A stretch of 64,000 bases of DNA from contig JANATF010000001.1 in assembly GCA_029449245.1 (NCBI GenBank), forward strand, positions 3,348,001-3,412,000. Reading direction: 5' to 3'. The first letter of the stretch is position 1. The number at the start of each line of letters is the position of its first letter. Both the position numbers and the translations under genes were made by a program. Positions 1 to 13,000 of the stretch are shown in pieces. The stretch comes from Mortierella alpina (lineage: Eukaryota > Mortierellomycota > Mortierellomycetes > Mortierellales > Mortierellaceae). Under the pieces are notes generated by a model, which worked only from the letters and a program-made list of their open reading frames with translations, did not search any database and was not told the origin of the DNA.

Positions 1-933
1 GCAGCAGCTCTTCTTGTAGATCGAAGAATGCTCAAGGAGAGCAATTGAGGTCATGGCCCGGCCTGGGCATCTGTGTGGTGGACAGGATCAAGAGGGACAC
101 GGCTGGGAGCAAACAGACGATGAAAAAAATAGTGTTTGGCTGTTGCGGGAGACCTTTTTGGTGCCTGTCAACATGGTCTAATGCAGCGCGGTTGGTGTGT
201 CGGTGTTTGTTTTCTTCTGCGAACAATTTTTTTTTCTTTACGCTCTCATTCCTGCCAGGAAGACAGTGCGAAGAGATAATTCATGGAGCAAAAGATCTTC
301 AACACTCTGTCGCGATGTCCAGTGGAGTTGTTGTAGAAAGAGTCCTTTGCACTCTTGCTCTGGGCATTCATGTCCGCGAACCTTTTGTAGGAAAGTCATG
401 GTAGGTCCTCATCCGAGACTCCTTCGTTCCTCTTTTCCCTCGGCACGGCGGCGCTTTGCTAATCGCTCCTTGTCCACCCTAAAAGTCAGTCAAGACAGTC
501 TACTGCTCCTCCTTCTCCGCGTCCCTACGCTTGTTCATGGAAAGAATGGGGCGAAGGTGCCCAGGCATCCGGTGGTCATTGAATCCCATCTACTATTGCA
601 TACTCTTTTTTCGACCGTAAACTAACCGCATGAAAGAATGAAAAGATGCGATCGTAACACACAGGCGCACAAACACGGACAGCAAAAAACAAATGGTATC
701 ACGCAAGGGATACACCTATAAAAGTGGCCACACCGCCTCACTTTCCGATCCCTCCTCTCCTTCTCTCTCCTCTTTTCTTCCTTTTTTTAGTACTCTCAAC
801 TATCCTCCTCCCGTTCAATACAATCCCTATACTTACAACCAGCACCCATCACCCAGCTCCCCAGATTTACAGCACACCTCGCACTCATATCGCCCCTTGT
901 ACACTCAGACACATCCACATACATACGCACACC
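1..933. other. Left-edge stretch without a supported gene
   Basis: No convincing coding region is visible. On the minus strand an ATG at 54 is followed by 18 open codons to the window edge, which could be the start of a gene lying to the left, but this is too short to judge. From about 690 the plus strand becomes the promoter and pyrimidine-rich leader of the membrane-protein gene that starts at 934. Confidence 0.5.
717..723 (+). promoter_or_regulatory. TATA box (TATAAAA)
   Basis: A TATAAAA heptamer lies 211 bp before the start codon at 934 and is followed by a C/T-rich leader, the arrangement seen before several genes here. The assignment rests on motif and position only. Confidence 0.5.
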
Positions 934-2954
934 ATGGTAGCAGTACGCGACGTCGTATTCGCCATCACCTCCGCGGCAGGGCTCCTTGGACTGGTATGTG
1001 ATTTTTCCAGGGCGGGCGATAAAGGAGGGCGAGAGCTCTCGCTTATGGTATGCGAACTGATCAAGAAACTCAACGATTCTTTTCTCTTTATCGCATACTA
1101 GTTTGCCAGCTTTGTGGGCGTCAAGGTCGATAACCCTCCACCCCAGCACATCTCACCGATCACCGGATTCCCAACATGGCACCAAGAATACAAAAGTAAG
1201 TTTCCGGAGGCGCTGGTGGCGAGGCTGAAAGGAATGCTCATAACATTTGTTGTGATTTTATTAAGCAGACTGCGCCCATAAGAATGATCGGACTTGAGAA
1301 GCCCTGCCCCGCCTCGTATGATTAACGTTTCTGTGCTTACGTCTACTCTTATCTCTTTTTTTTCTCGTGGCGCTCCTCCTTAGATGAAGTGAAGGAGATC
1401 ACCGTTTCCTTCACGATGCTGGCACTGATCTTCAGTCTCGCTGCCGCATATGCAGGCCATCGCGCCACGCGTTCGCCTTCTCGATCGCTCACAGGATTTG
1501 TCACGCCCTCAACCGGCAACGAGGAGTCTTCAACACAGATCAATGAGTTCCTTCAGTGGTACATTGATGCCACGTTAGTTGCAGTTGTGGGCTATCTTCT
1601 CTTTGATGTCGGAAAGCTCTGGGCTGTGGTCGGCGCAATGCACAACCTACTCGAGGTCGGACTGTTGATCATCCTCCACTCTGGTGGACGGGTCAGTAGC
1701 ATGTCGTTCGGCTTGTACATGTTTGCCTACGTGTGTGCCGTCATCCTGCTGAGCGTCTATCTGCAGTGGCCGTTGGATGCTATCTTTTTCAGGTGGCAAG
1801 GTAAGAAACATATACATTATCGGCTCGTATGGCCCATGAGACTTCTGTGATGTATCTATTGCATGGGTTGTGAGTGCAAGGGCGGACAAAGGGGAATTTT
1901 AACTGAAGAGACACGGAGAGAAGAAGCCTCGGGTAAAAGGGGTGTGAGGACATCTTGGACATGCGGCACTGAAATAGTCCCTGCCGGCTCACTCTGTGTC
2001 ACATACACTTCGGGAGCCACATTCCTCTGGCGTGCAATGGTCGAGACCTTGCAACAGCATGGGGTCATTGGGCGATAATCTGACCTCTCATCTAATCAAC
2101 AATTGCTTCCATTTTACCTAGGACTCTGCTCGGACTTTGGCTTGATCGTGATGTTTGCGCGCATGTACATGGCCACCAAGAAGCAGCTGGACTCGTTCGG
2201 CAACCGTGATCGACACGACGCGCAGCTCGCCAAAGCTCAGGAGGAGGCGGATCGTTTGTCACAGGAGCAGCACCATGCCTCAACCAGCAGCGACAGACAC
2301 ACCTCTCCCAGTGGCCATGCATCGCCCCTGCCAACAACTGCTCAGTCCCACTCCTCTCACAACCCCTTGCACCACCTTCAGTCTGGCTGGAAGAAGTTTG
2401 TCGCCCTTGCACCCACCCTCAACAGCGAGAGCGATCCTATTCCTGGCACCTCTAACGGCAACAGCGCCGCCCAAGCCATCTCCCACCATAGCCCTGGACA
2501 CCGCTTTGCTGGCGAGCCCACACAGACCATTGTCACCTTGAACACTACTACCACCAATGGCACGAACTCTGGCGTCAGCAAAGTCAGCATCGTCGCCTTG
2601 AACCAGGACGAGTCGATCTGGGGAGTGCAATGGCGGAACCCGGACCAGATTGGACTGTTGATCGCTGGTGCCGTCTTCCATGTGCTCGGCAACTGCGTGA
2701 CGACCATCTGGGCAACGAGCATCTATGCTATGGCGGCCTTCCATATCTCGTACGGACTTTCTTTCCCACTCTATGCCTACTACCTGTATGTGGACAACCA
2801 TGCCCTTCGGCAGACCAAAGTGTACATGCCCAACTTTTCAAAGATCACGACCTTCACGAGCGCATGTCTTTCGTTGATTGGTGCCACGGCCACGGTCCGC
2901 ATTGGACTCTTTGTCGCCACCAAGGCGGCTAGCCATGCTATGGATGCTCTGTAG
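934..2954 (+). CDS. Uncharacterised multi-pass membrane protein
   Basis: Four exons (934-993, 1102-1195, 1384-1800, 2122-2954) join in phase to give 467 residues. I do not recognise the family. The chain has about eight hydrophobic segments: one at the N-terminus, several between residues 50 and 185, then a hydrophilic loop of roughly 190 residues rich in Ser, His and Thr, then two or three more up to the C-terminus. The long loop starts with a short charged, possibly helical stretch (QLAKAQEEADRLSQEQ). No signal peptide separate from the first helix and no catalytic motif is visible. Start choice: first ATG after the TATA box and pyrimidine leader, and its 20-codon exon ends at a clean GTATGT donor. 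It could be a transporter-like or organelle membrane protein, but nothing in the sequence decides this. Confidence 0.8.
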
Positions 2955-3118
2955 TTCATCTCTCTTTTTCCTCCAGTATTCATTCTTTCTGATCACTACC
3001 TCATACCCCCCACTTGTCAATTTGCTGCATATCAAAATATATAACCAAAAAAAAGTTCGTATTGTATTTACAAAGCTATCGGTGTGATACAAACAGTTTC
3101 TGCGGTCGATTCTGCGCG

Positions 3119-3143
3119 CTCTCTCTCTCTCTCTCTCTCTCTC
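3119..3143 (+). repeat. (CT)n microsatellite
   Basis: Uninterrupted CT dinucleotide run of about 25 bp in the gap between two convergent genes, 165 bp after the membrane-protein stop codon. Confidence 0.9.
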
Positions 3144-3234
3144 CAGATGCTTTTTTGTCCTTGTTACTATCAACTATCGCCCGCCAGTCCTTTTTCGCAC
3201 TGTTTGCGGGCAGACAAACCAGTGTTCCTGCTGC

Positions 3235-4128
3235 TCAAGGGTTCTCTGCGAAAAAGTAATTGGCGCCGACGAGCTCAAGCTGCGCGTTTTGAGTGAACTG
3301 CTTGGCCTTGAAGCCTCCTCTGCCTGTGGTCAATGGGGTCGAGAGAGCAGCGACGTTGCTCGAGGGAGTCTGCTTGTAGAGCAAGAAGACATATCGGTGA
3401 GGACCTGTTCCAGCGGGAGGCGCTGGACCCATGTAGTTGGTCACGACCGTGCCCTGCGACACCCCAGCGGGTTGGAAATCAGAAGACCCGGCAATGTTGG
3501 AGACGATCCAATGACGGTATTCTCGGAACTTGGGATCCTTACGGCTGGGAGCATCGGGGTCCGTCTAATGTGGTGTAAGAGAGAAAATTTTGGGCAAATG
3601 GGGAAAAGGCTCGGGACGGTTATGTAAGGTTAAGACGTCATGGTGCCGCGAGAAAAGAAGGGAGGGAGAGAGAGAAAGAGAGACAGAGAGAGGGACAGCG
3701 AGAGAGGGGAGGAGACAGACAGGGACTTTGGCTGAACATAAAAAAAAAGAAACATCCCAATGGATGATGGAAACATACCATGATCAATGTATACTTATCG
3801 CTGGGAGAGTCGGGCTGGAAAGAAACCTGGGGAGCATGCTGGGTGCCTATCGTTGCATGAATGTTTGCACCCAGTCAGAAACGAAAAGGAGATAGCAGAA
3901 CAGACTGTTGCTGCTGCTGCTGCTGGGTCAAAAAGCGTTGGTGGCTACCACGAGTATATCCGTGCAGTTACCTTTGACAGGTAGTGTGTTGCCGAGCGCT
4001 ACTTCCCCATCGTTGCCATAGCTGATGGCAAGCATGGTCTTGGCATGGAAAGTGTCGATGATATCGGGGATGATGTCGTCTTGTCGAAGCGCTGCCTCGG
4101 TTGCTTGTTCACTGGTAATAAGAGGCAT
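3235..4128 (-). CDS. Phosphatidylethanolamine-binding protein (PEBP/RKIP/TFS1 family)
   Basis: Three exons (4128-3972, 3846-3779, 3564-3235) give 184 residues, the usual size of a single PEBP domain. The family hallmarks are in order: an LPVKGTQHAPQVSF strand, the ligand-pocket motif DPDAPSRKDPKFREYRHW at the start of exon 3, and GPHRYVFLLYKQ further on. PEBP proteins are soluble and bind anionic ligands or phospholipid head groups; in yeast the relative Tfs1 inhibits carboxypeptidase Y and Ras-GAP, and in animals RKIP restrains Raf signalling. No signal peptide is seen, so a cytosolic role is likely. For exon 2, acceptor GATAG/GCACC was chosen over the nearer CCCCAG because only it keeps the frame and the conserved sequence. 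Which of the PEBP activities applies here is unknown. Confidence 0.93.
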
Positions 4129-5454
4129 GGTGATCCTGGACGTGCTGGTGGTAGTGAGTTCTTGGCGGTCTTTGCTGCGTGGATATGAAAAGGGAGTGGG
4201 GTGGAAAGAAAGTAGAGAGAGGAAGGTGAGTGGAGTACGTTTTTCTTCTCACGAGCGATGTCTTGCTTGTGATCAATTATAGAGGGTCACTCGAGACAGT
4301 GTAACGCAGCTATCGTTTGGCGTAGACACCTTGAGCCATTGAGCTCAATACTGGGACTCTGAAGGCATGACAAATGGTGCGAGAGGTCCCTCTGGTGGCC
4401 CTCTTGGTCCCCGTGGTGAAGGTTCGGTGTTGTGTATTTGGAAACTACTTGAAGCGGTGCGCTGGTCACACCTGGTCCGAAGAGCAAAAGGGAATACGAG
4501 GTGGGGTGAGGTAGGACACCACCCTTCGTTGTGTGCCACCAGGACTGAGATTCCACCGCGCTGTACAGTCTCACCCATGTTCAGATCGTCCATGGTCCCT
4601 AGCCCAATGTGGACACGCGTAACAACTGTTTGCCACTGGTAGCCGGAGTTCGTGTTCTTTCCCGTCGCGTTTTGCAGAAGAAAAAAAAGACCAGCGGCTC
4701 CCATATGCAAGTGGTGGCTTGTGGCCCATGGCCGCGGCCAACTTGATCTGATCGGATCAACCCTTTGTGGGCAGATCAGGGCACCTCAGCGATCACCTTC
4801 TTTGCCTCAAGGACTCCTTCCCTGGTTCGCCATCCTTCCTTTCCTTCTTCCCCACTCTTCTGCCGCGCACCTCCACTCGTTGCCTCGCATCCCCGCGACA
4901 TTTGCACTGCTTTTCCGCACCCCATTTCTGCCCTGCTCCGAGGCGCGTCACCTCGCCTGCCCTCAATTAACTAGAAATCGAGTCATCTCTTTTTGCCCTC
5001 CGTCTTTGCGTCACACGAAGCATTTCCCACCTCCACCCCACCCTTGCAACCCCTCGATTGTGCTGCCCATTCCTTCGAACACTCTGTCCCTCTGTTACGA
5101 GCCCTTGACATCTGCGCTGCCCCCTCGAGCAACTGGTTCCGGACAAGATCACTCTGGCAACGGCCACTGTTCATCATCCTTTTTCCCAACCCCCTTTTGA
5201 TTCCCAGCCATCTTTCCAGGAGTAGCGCGGAGAAAAGTGAGCGAGCAAAGAAACGCACGCTTTGCATTTCACACCCGCAGGACATTGTTCTTCGTTCCTT
5301 TTGCGCAAGCATCCGCTTGGACCAGACGACCCTCCCAGCGCACCGCCTGTCCCAAGACTCCCTGGCCTCGTTGCACAAGAACCAAAGGACAAAAAAACCT
5401 ACAGTCCAACCTTCCAGCGGAGCCAGCAAAGAAAACCCTTAACGACATACCGCT
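4129..5454. other. Divergent intergenic region, PEBP / MDV1
   Basis: 1.3 kb separates the start codons of two divergent genes. The right half (about 4790-5440) is strongly C/T-biased on the plus strand and looks like promoter plus long 5' leader of the MDV1 gene. Open frames here have no conserved features and most do not begin with ATG. Confidence 0.7.
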
Positions 5455-8166
5455 ATGATGGCATCGGCAGGGCCTTCGTCCTCCCGGAATAAGAATAAAC
5501 AGACTGGAGGTGCGTCACAGAAGCCCTCCCTGGAGCAGTCTGCCTCCCGATCGACGCTGACTACCACCTCCCGCGCCAATGCCGCCTTCTCGCAAACCAT
5601 ATCCGGGATTTCCGCCACGGGTCGATCCATCTCCTCCATGGTGTCGTCGGGACTGCAGCAACCAAGACACCAGATCATGGAACTGCTGCACGCCTTTGAT
5701 GTCTCTGAACTGGCATCCTCTGCTCGCCACACTCTGTCGACGACCAGCAGCATTGTGTTCTCACCCCTGACAGTGCAGGCGGTCAAGGGTGACTTGACAG
5801 GAATCGCATCCCTGACGGGGTTGTCAGGGATGGCCCCCCATCTAATGGCGAGCCATTATCTGAAGCGGGCCACCGCCAACGCGCAGGCATTAGCCCTCAC
5901 AGGAGCCATTCAGGCGACACCCATGCCAGCAGACCAATTACTGGCAGAGGACATTCCAGAACCAGGAGCCCGAGTCTCACTATTCCAGGGGTTCAAGGCC
6001 TCATACCCGGGACATTCAAAGAGTGGGAAGCGTGGCAAAAACCATCATCGGAGGCGAAAGAACGGATTCGGAGTCGCAGATGATGATGATCCGAACAGTG
6101 CGTTTTCATCTCTTTTGAGCGAACGAGAGAGGACCATTAAGGAGCAGGTCAAGTTGCAAGCACAGAAGGTACAGCGAACAACACACAATCAGGCATAGTG
6201 TTCTTGCTGAGATGGTCAATTGATGCCATCGAGCTTCAGCGAAGGTGTACTGACGAGTTTCCTTCTCTTTCAGACTGTCATTCAGTCCGAGATGGATCAG
6301 ATCGCCGCCTCCATTGAGACCCTCCAGGCCAAGCAGACAAACCTCGGCTTCAAGCTGAGCAAGTTGGCGGAACGCGAGGATGATCTAGCAGACACCTGTA
6401 TGTTGAGCGCCTTGTAAGCAGTTATACTTGAGAGAAAAGTGATTCAAGGGCATACTTACTGATGATTCCCACTCTCCTGGATGCTAGTGGGCGACCTAAA
6501 TGACAAACTTGCGTCGATCTCAGAAGGGAACAAAACTCAGGACGGCCAGCGTAAGAAGACCTTGAATTGCTTTCTATTGCGTTTCTGTGTGCGGGATGTG
6601 CGTTTTTTTTCGCCCTTGTTTCTAATCGAAACATCGATGTTACATCTCATAGCATTGCAATTGGAGTACAGAGAAGAAACCAGGGACTCGGGAACGTGCA
6701 TGCATACGTTTTACGGACATGACGGAATCGTTACCAGCCTCGACCTCAATGGACCCTACGGCACATTGGTGACAGCATCAAGAGACAGGACAACCCGTGT
6801 TTGGGACCTGACCACTTTCAAATGTCTTGGCCAGTTGCCAGGACATGAGGACTATGTAGAATGCATGCAGATCACTCAGCACACGCTGGTGACTGGATCA
6901 AGAGATAACACCATCCGAACCTGGAACTTGGCGGATCTGAATCATCAGCAGCAGGGATCTCGCTCGTCGTCGCCCTCACCCTCTGAATCAAGCAGCAACT
7001 CGAACCACGTCAACGGAAAATCGGCCGACATTGAAGGGTATGAGTACACAAGACCATCCATGGATACAATTGAAACTCTCGACAGCTGCTGGACCAGCAC
7101 CCTTAGTGGACATACTGGAGATGTTACCTGCCTGTACTTTGAGGACAACAAACTGGTAAGAAGATCTATCGCCGGTTCTGCAGATTCAGGACCAAATTGC
7201 TTTGCTAGATGCCACTGTCAACCGAGTCATCTAACTAAGGCCAAACCGTTTATATTATTTTTGCTACAGCTATCTGGCTCCAATGACAAGACGATCAAGG
7301 AATGGGATCTGACCACTGGTCAGTGTGTGCTTACAATGGATCTACTTTGGGCGATTGGAACTTCCAACTCGTGGTCAGACTGGATGAACGAAACTCCGGA
7401 TCAGTCTTATGTGGGTGGTCTCCAATTCTGGCAGTATGCGCTCTGCAGCGGTACTATTGACGGAGCCATCCGCATGTGGGATCGTAAGTGGCAATGGCAT
7501 ATTGCGCCATAACCTGTGCTCTTGATCAAGGGTTTGCATCGAAGTTAGGACGTGCCACCTTTCTCACCTCGTCTCCACGTTTTTTTTAATAGTTCGGTCG
7601 GGTCAATCGCACAGGACTTTGGCTGGCCATACTGGTCCTGTCACATCATTGCAGTTTGATGAGTACCATGTTGTCAGTGGAAGCATAGACAGGAGTGTGC
7701 GGGTATGTCGTGGATCCCAATCCAACTATGAGTTGATTTTGCACAATTGTTTGGAGCTGAGCTGATCAATTGTACTACTACTCCCCCAACGTAGATATGG
7801 GATCTCAGAACCGGAACTATTCAAGAGATTCTGCAGTATGAGGATCCAGTGCGGAGTCTTCAGTTCGACACATCTAAGATCATCATCGGATCTGGAGAGA
7901 GTCTCAAGGTAATTGATAGCTGTTATGCCTTGTCATGCTCTGTACAGAACATGACCTACAGATAAGAGGAGGCGATGCGATGGCCCATCCTTCATTCTTT
8001 TAACACCACCTTTCCTCTCTCTGTACCAATTCAGATTTATGACAGGGTCTCTCAGCAGCACTCGTATTATACAGGACACACCAACGCTGTCGAGAGTGTG
8101 CGCTTCAATGACTCGCTGCTGGTCTCGGGAGGCCAGGACTCGACAGTCAGGCTATGGAGTCGGTAG
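5455..8166 (+). CDS. MDV1: Mitochondrial division protein 1-like WD40 adaptor
   Basis: Eight exons (5455-6168, 6274-6397, 6488-6550, 6653-7155, 7270-7483, 7593-7702, 7795-7908, 8035-8166) give 657 residues. MDV1/CAF4 adaptors link the outer-membrane anchor Fis1 to the dynamin Dnm1 during mitochondrial and peroxisomal fission. Three regions fit: an N-terminal part with the fungal signature [20 protein letters not shown] near residues 170-190, a coiled coil encoded by exons 2-3 (about residues 230-310) that serves for dimerisation and Dnm1 contact, and seven WD40 blades from about residue 320 to the end (for example [15 protein letters not shown] and [15 protein letters not shown]). A Ser-rich insert lies inside the WD region, near residues 415-440. 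Yeast Mdv1 is 714 residues, so the length is normal. CAF4 is the alternative name for the same family. Confidence 0.9.
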
Positions 8167-8181
8167 AACACGTTGCAACCA

Positions 8182-8187
8182 AATAAA
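8182..8187 (+). promoter_or_regulatory. Polyadenylation signal AATAAA
   Basis: AATAAA starts 16 bp after the MDV1 stop codon. It is the only canonical hexamer before the next gene, and its closeness suggests a very short 3' UTR. Confidence 0.4.
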
Positions 8188-8196
8188 ATCGAGCAA

Positions 8197-8212
8197 CCCC
8201 CCCCCCCCCCCC
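8197..8212 (+). repeat. C16 homopolymer
   Basis: Sixteen C residues in the 178-bp gap between MDV1 and the RING-CH gene. The length may be unreliable or polymorphic. Confidence 0.9.
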
Positions 8213-8344
8213 AACCCCATTCTTGGCGAAAGAAGTCGACTTTCATAAATCATCCGGCAGTCACCTGTGGTGCATGCTTGTTTGCACCTCTCTTTCACAT
8301 TCGAACATTCAAAACCATCTGCAGCTCCCTCAGAGAATACAGCC

Positions 8345-9873
8345 ATGGGTGCAGGAACAACTCCTCATAGCAATGCCGGTGCTTCAACCAGTGACCGGAA
8401 TGGACACACCATGCCATTACAGGTAACAGAGAGTGTGCCATGGCGGTCCTTCCATGCACAACCAGTGGCGACACCTCTCCGTTTAACGCTATTGTCACAC
8501 TTTTCTCTCGTTCTCAGAATACCCCAACCACAGCCGGAACCCACAGCCCAGATGACGAGCGAGAACCCAACATCCGTAGTTCCTATACCATTGACGAACC
8601 CGCACTGGACGACCCTACCTATGACTCACAAGTCCCAGAAGATGAACGGCGGCTGCTGCCCGAAGCAGCTCCCCCGTCGTCACCACAGCAGCCCTATACG
8701 GCAGGGTCTCCCATGCAGCGCGCACGACCCTCCTCCACCCCATCACAGCAACGCGACTCAGAAGATAACACGACTCAGACTCGCTTCTCACGAGTGCAGG
8801 CCTTATTCTCACGGTCAAGCACCACCCCAGGAAGTGGACGCGGAGGGCAGGTTGGATCGGGACAAGGCCATTCTTCGGTCGAGCACGTCTCGCTGAACAT
8901 GGGTCACGACCCAAACCACAGCGGAGACAACGAAAGCGACGATCGGCGCTGTCGAATCTGTCTCGAGTCCGACGACGACCCGGATTCAGAACAAGGTCAT
9001 CTCATCTCGCCCTGTCTCTGCAAAGGGTCTGCACGCTATATCCATTTGGGCTGTCTACAACAATGGCGTGAGGCCTCGCCGCGCAAGGAGTCGGCGTTTT
9101 CGTGTGACACCTGCCACTACCGCTATTCGTTCTCGAGACCATGGATGGCGAAGGTCTTGGGCAATGAATCGTTCTTGCATATTGTGACGACCCTCATGGT
9201 CTTGATCATGATATATCTGTGCGGCTGGGTGGGGCATGGACTGGAATCATCAGGGGTGTGGCATTGGAAGTCGATATTGACCGAGTACCCGCCCGCGTCA
9301 GGACCGACCCTGATCTTGGGACTGGATGGATGGGATTACGTGTGGGGGTTGATCATGTCGGCTATCTTAGGACTGTTGTTCCTAGTCATCAGTTTGTGCT
9401 TCCTCGACGTCGGCGGCATGGCCGCATGTGGAGCATGCGGGGATGGTTGCGCACCTTGCTATATAGGCGATTGTGCTGTGGGAGGACAGGGAGCCGAGTT
9501 TATCTTGATCTTTGCTGCTATCATCATGTTCTTCTTCGGGTAAGGCATTTTTTTTGGTGCCGATTTTTTCCTTGGTCCTCTCAATTGAACTTGGGAGCGT
9601 GCTGTATGATCGACCCTCGAGAAGAAGTCCTGGCTGACACAGAAAACAACATGTATTTCGCTTTTTTCTCGTAGAATATTCGGAGCTTTCGCAGGCGTTT
9701 ATAGATTGGCTGCAAAATTCAACAAACAGGCATTGGACTCCATGAGAGAGGTAAGTGTTGTAGTCGCTCAAAGCAATGCGATGCTTTCACGACTTTGTTC
9801 CCTTCATCCTAACTCTCCATGATGCTTTACCCTTGCTCTCTGAATCCGATAGACGATCCTTGAAGTTAAATAA
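8345..9873 (+). CDS. RING-CH (MARCH-type) membrane E3 ubiquitin ligase
   Basis: Four exons (8345-8422, 8518-9539, 9675-9750, 9853-9873) give 398 residues. A C4HC3 RING-CH finger sits around residues 165-220: CRICLES, then SPCLCKGSARYIHLGCLQQW, then CDTCHYRY, with all eight zinc ligands present. Ligases of this class transfer ubiquitin to membrane proteins from the cytosolic face. Three hydrophobic segments follow the finger (near residues 240-265, 290-325 and 345-375), and the first 160 residues are Ser/Pro/Gln-rich and probably disordered. The topology resembles MARCH5-like proteins, not the many-helix Doa10/MARCH6 ligase. The last exon encodes only six residues and a stop. The gene lies 178 bp behind MDV1 in the same direction; MARCH5 in animals acts on mitochondrial fission, so the pairing is suggestive but unproven. 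Confidence 0.87.
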
Positions 9874-10063
9874 TCGTTTGATCCGGTACCACTTCAATAA
9901 AAAAAAACTTCCTCCCCATTCGTGTTGCTACAGGTTTGTCACTTCTTTTAGAGGGGAGATTGGTGGTCATGATTTGTTCGTTGGTCAAAATAGAATCAGC
10001 TCGTACGGTCGCTACTTCGCCAAGATTAGATATGTAGGTGCTGCGGCGGTGATCGCATGTATT

Positions 10064-13000
10064 CTACTTGGATGCTCGATTAGTGTAGCCCAGATATCCT
10101 TCCGTGGCCTGGACAGTTTTGGTCCGCGTACTCCTGCGATGGTGCTCCTTCTGAATCTGGGTGATCAGGTCCTGGTGTCGACGCTGCATACCCCCAACGA
10201 TCAAATCGTACTGTCGAGTGATCTCGGCTTTGAGGTTACACTCGCGTGTGCCCTTGGCATTGAGCCATCGGAGCAAATTATCGACCTATATGAGGAAGAA
10301 AATGCAGCAGGATTTTTTCAGCATTGAGCACCTTCAACTACCTTGAGGAAATGATGAGCAACGAATCTTGGGCTTAGGAATTACCTGCTCTGGTTCGCCA
10401 TAATAGCCCCACTGGGTAGTTGTGTGTTCAACTGCTAGTGTCTCGTCTAGCAGCTCCTGCTTAAGACCTGCAGCTTGATTATGCGGATGTGGTGCTGTAC
10501 CATTCATCAAAGCGTGGGCCTGGACGCCATCCTTTTCATCCTCGTCGTCCGTATCAAACGCACGCTCCTTCTCAAGCTGCAACTTCTTTTCCCTTGCCGC
10601 CCTTTCGGCCGCCAAGCCATTTGCAATTTCCTGCTCCTGTGCCTTCAACAGCGCTGCTAGAGTGCTAGATGGATCCTCCGTGCCTTGTCTCTTCAGCAAC
10701 TTCTCCCTGTCAGTCCTTGCCCGCATCGTCTCCAAATCCAAGAAGGAGGGCGATTGAACATAAAGGCGATCCGTGCCGTGGTCCATGGTGATTCCATCAA
10801 AGTACCAATAACGGTTAAAGAACCGATCCTTGCCAAGAGGCCTGACACGAGCAATTGAAAATCGACGTGAATCACGGTCGACCTGCTCCTCTTTCCTGTT
10901 CAAGGCATGCTCCTTATCTGTCAATCTCCTCCGGGCGTCAAGTCGCATCTTTTGCTCTACCGACTTTGCTTTTGTAAGAGCGCGCTGACGAAGAACATCC
11001 TGGTGGCGACGGCTCTCTTGGAGTTCTCGCTCAAATTGCTGGCGCCGAAGTTTCTCCTGCCGCGATTCTGTTCGGGATAGTTCTCCGTTGGTCGCACTAT
11101 TTTACAAAGAAACATGGTGAGTGATCCACATGAGCGCACCCAGAAAGTCTTGGTCTATATTTGAATCAGAATTTCGATGCATTCCCACGTACGTTGAGTC
11201 AGCCTCACTGTCCGCATCCCGCTCAGGTGTAGCGGCAGCGCTTCTCTCTGATTCTGCTACTTTCTCCAAAGCGGCATTTTTGGTGTCAATTGCCTCCTGG
11301 CGCTCAAACTCTGCCCAGTCGGCTTGCCTACGTCAATAAAAATGCATGTATGAGTTGATATACTGAGTTTGTTGCTGGATCAGTCTATCAAACTCGAAAA
11401 CACGACTTACAATTGTCTCCTTTCCTTGTTAAGATCAAACTTTTGGAGACGCAGTGCCTTGAGCTGTTGACGACACTCTTCCATGTAATGCCTAAGAATG
11501 AACCCAAAGATGGATGTAAGAAAGAGATATCGCCACTAGCTGATTAATGTCTGTCTCAACAGAACAATAGTATCTGGATTCCATTATTACCTGATTGTAC
11601 TAGTGCCTGCAGCAGTCTCAACTAAGAACACGAGGAGATTGACCTTGTCCTCGTATGGCAGGGATGGATACAAGAACTCGACATCCTCCCTCTGAGTGGT
11701 CTCGTTCGGGACAAGATGGTTCAGGATACGATCGACATTAGGAATGGCATCAAATGATCCCAACTATTCAAAGAAGCAACACACGGTGTTAATTTGAGCA
11801 ATGCGAAATTCCTGTATCTGGATTGTGGAGTTGTACCAGAGCAAATCCATTACCTCGTTGACGAGTCCAACTAGGGTGGCCTCCCAGCTTTCTCGGGAGC
11901 CCGGAACTAACTTCATATCCCATCCTTGTCCAACAACGATAACTCGTTCGTTGATAGGGCGATGAGGTAGCTTGCGTCGCTGCACATATTCATCCTGACC
12001 TCCTATAGACAGGTCACCATCGTCGACAGTACTTTCATCTTCGTCTGTCATGACGCTGATCTCACGGTCCTCGCGCCCCGGGGTACTGGTACCCCCTCCT
12101 GGAATAGCCAAGATGGGTTTGGCGATCCCTTTGAGTCGGTCCTGGATGATCACATTCATTAGCGTTGAGTGGTACTCTGCAACCATGACGCAGGGATGCT
12201 GAACGTCCGTGTGGGCAAGCGAGTCCTCAAAATCCTTCATTCCAAAGGGCGACAACTTTAGCGGCTCAGTGAACGAGTTGAGGAACTGCCACGCCATAAT
12301 GACTGCCTCAAAACAATCCTGTGGTACGGTGTTGATGGCTGAAATTTCTGGTCGAGCAACCATCGCACCCTCGCCTGATTTAAAGTCCTTCACATCCAGA
12401 TCCAGGTCCTCAAGCGGATACTTGACGGTAATCTTTGTCTCTGCCGCCGACTCGGCTGCGGCTGGTCCTTCCTCTTTAGCCTTTTCCGCTTCCTTTTTGG
12501 CCCTTTTAGCCGCTGCCAGTTCAGGTGCAGGATCTGTCGGCTAAGTAGTTTATAGTGATATGACAGAAGCGATTAGAATCCAAGATATTTGTTTGATCCA
12601 TGGTGTACTCGATGTGGGTAACATTACCTTTCGCTTCTTTAGTTTTGTAAATGCTGAATCTCTAGCGACTTGGAGGTCAGCGGGAAGTCTCGTCTCGATG
12701 CCATACTTCTTGGCCAATGAGGCCTATACCGATTGGAAACATTCAAAATCGCAAGTTAGCACATGGCACTTCGCTCGGGCACGATATATATGGACGCAAC
12801 TATAAAATCCTCACCTTGACCAGCCATGGTGCTCCGATGTAGTTTTCCTTTGTTGAGCACTCTCGGATGTACTTTCGCAGGATATTTTTGTTGAACGCAA
12901 GGCGATCGCGACTAAGAGTTGATCGAACACAGATAACGCTTTGTTGTAAGCCAAACACTCCAAAGCAGCAGCGCCTCTTCTAGAGTTTCCGATGTCTAAC

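Noticed and set aside
4652-5442. Plus-strand frames of 149-182 codons before MDV1
   Set aside because: Biased C/T-rich leader translation without family features, and the 149-codon frame lacks an ATG start. They fit a long 5' UTR.
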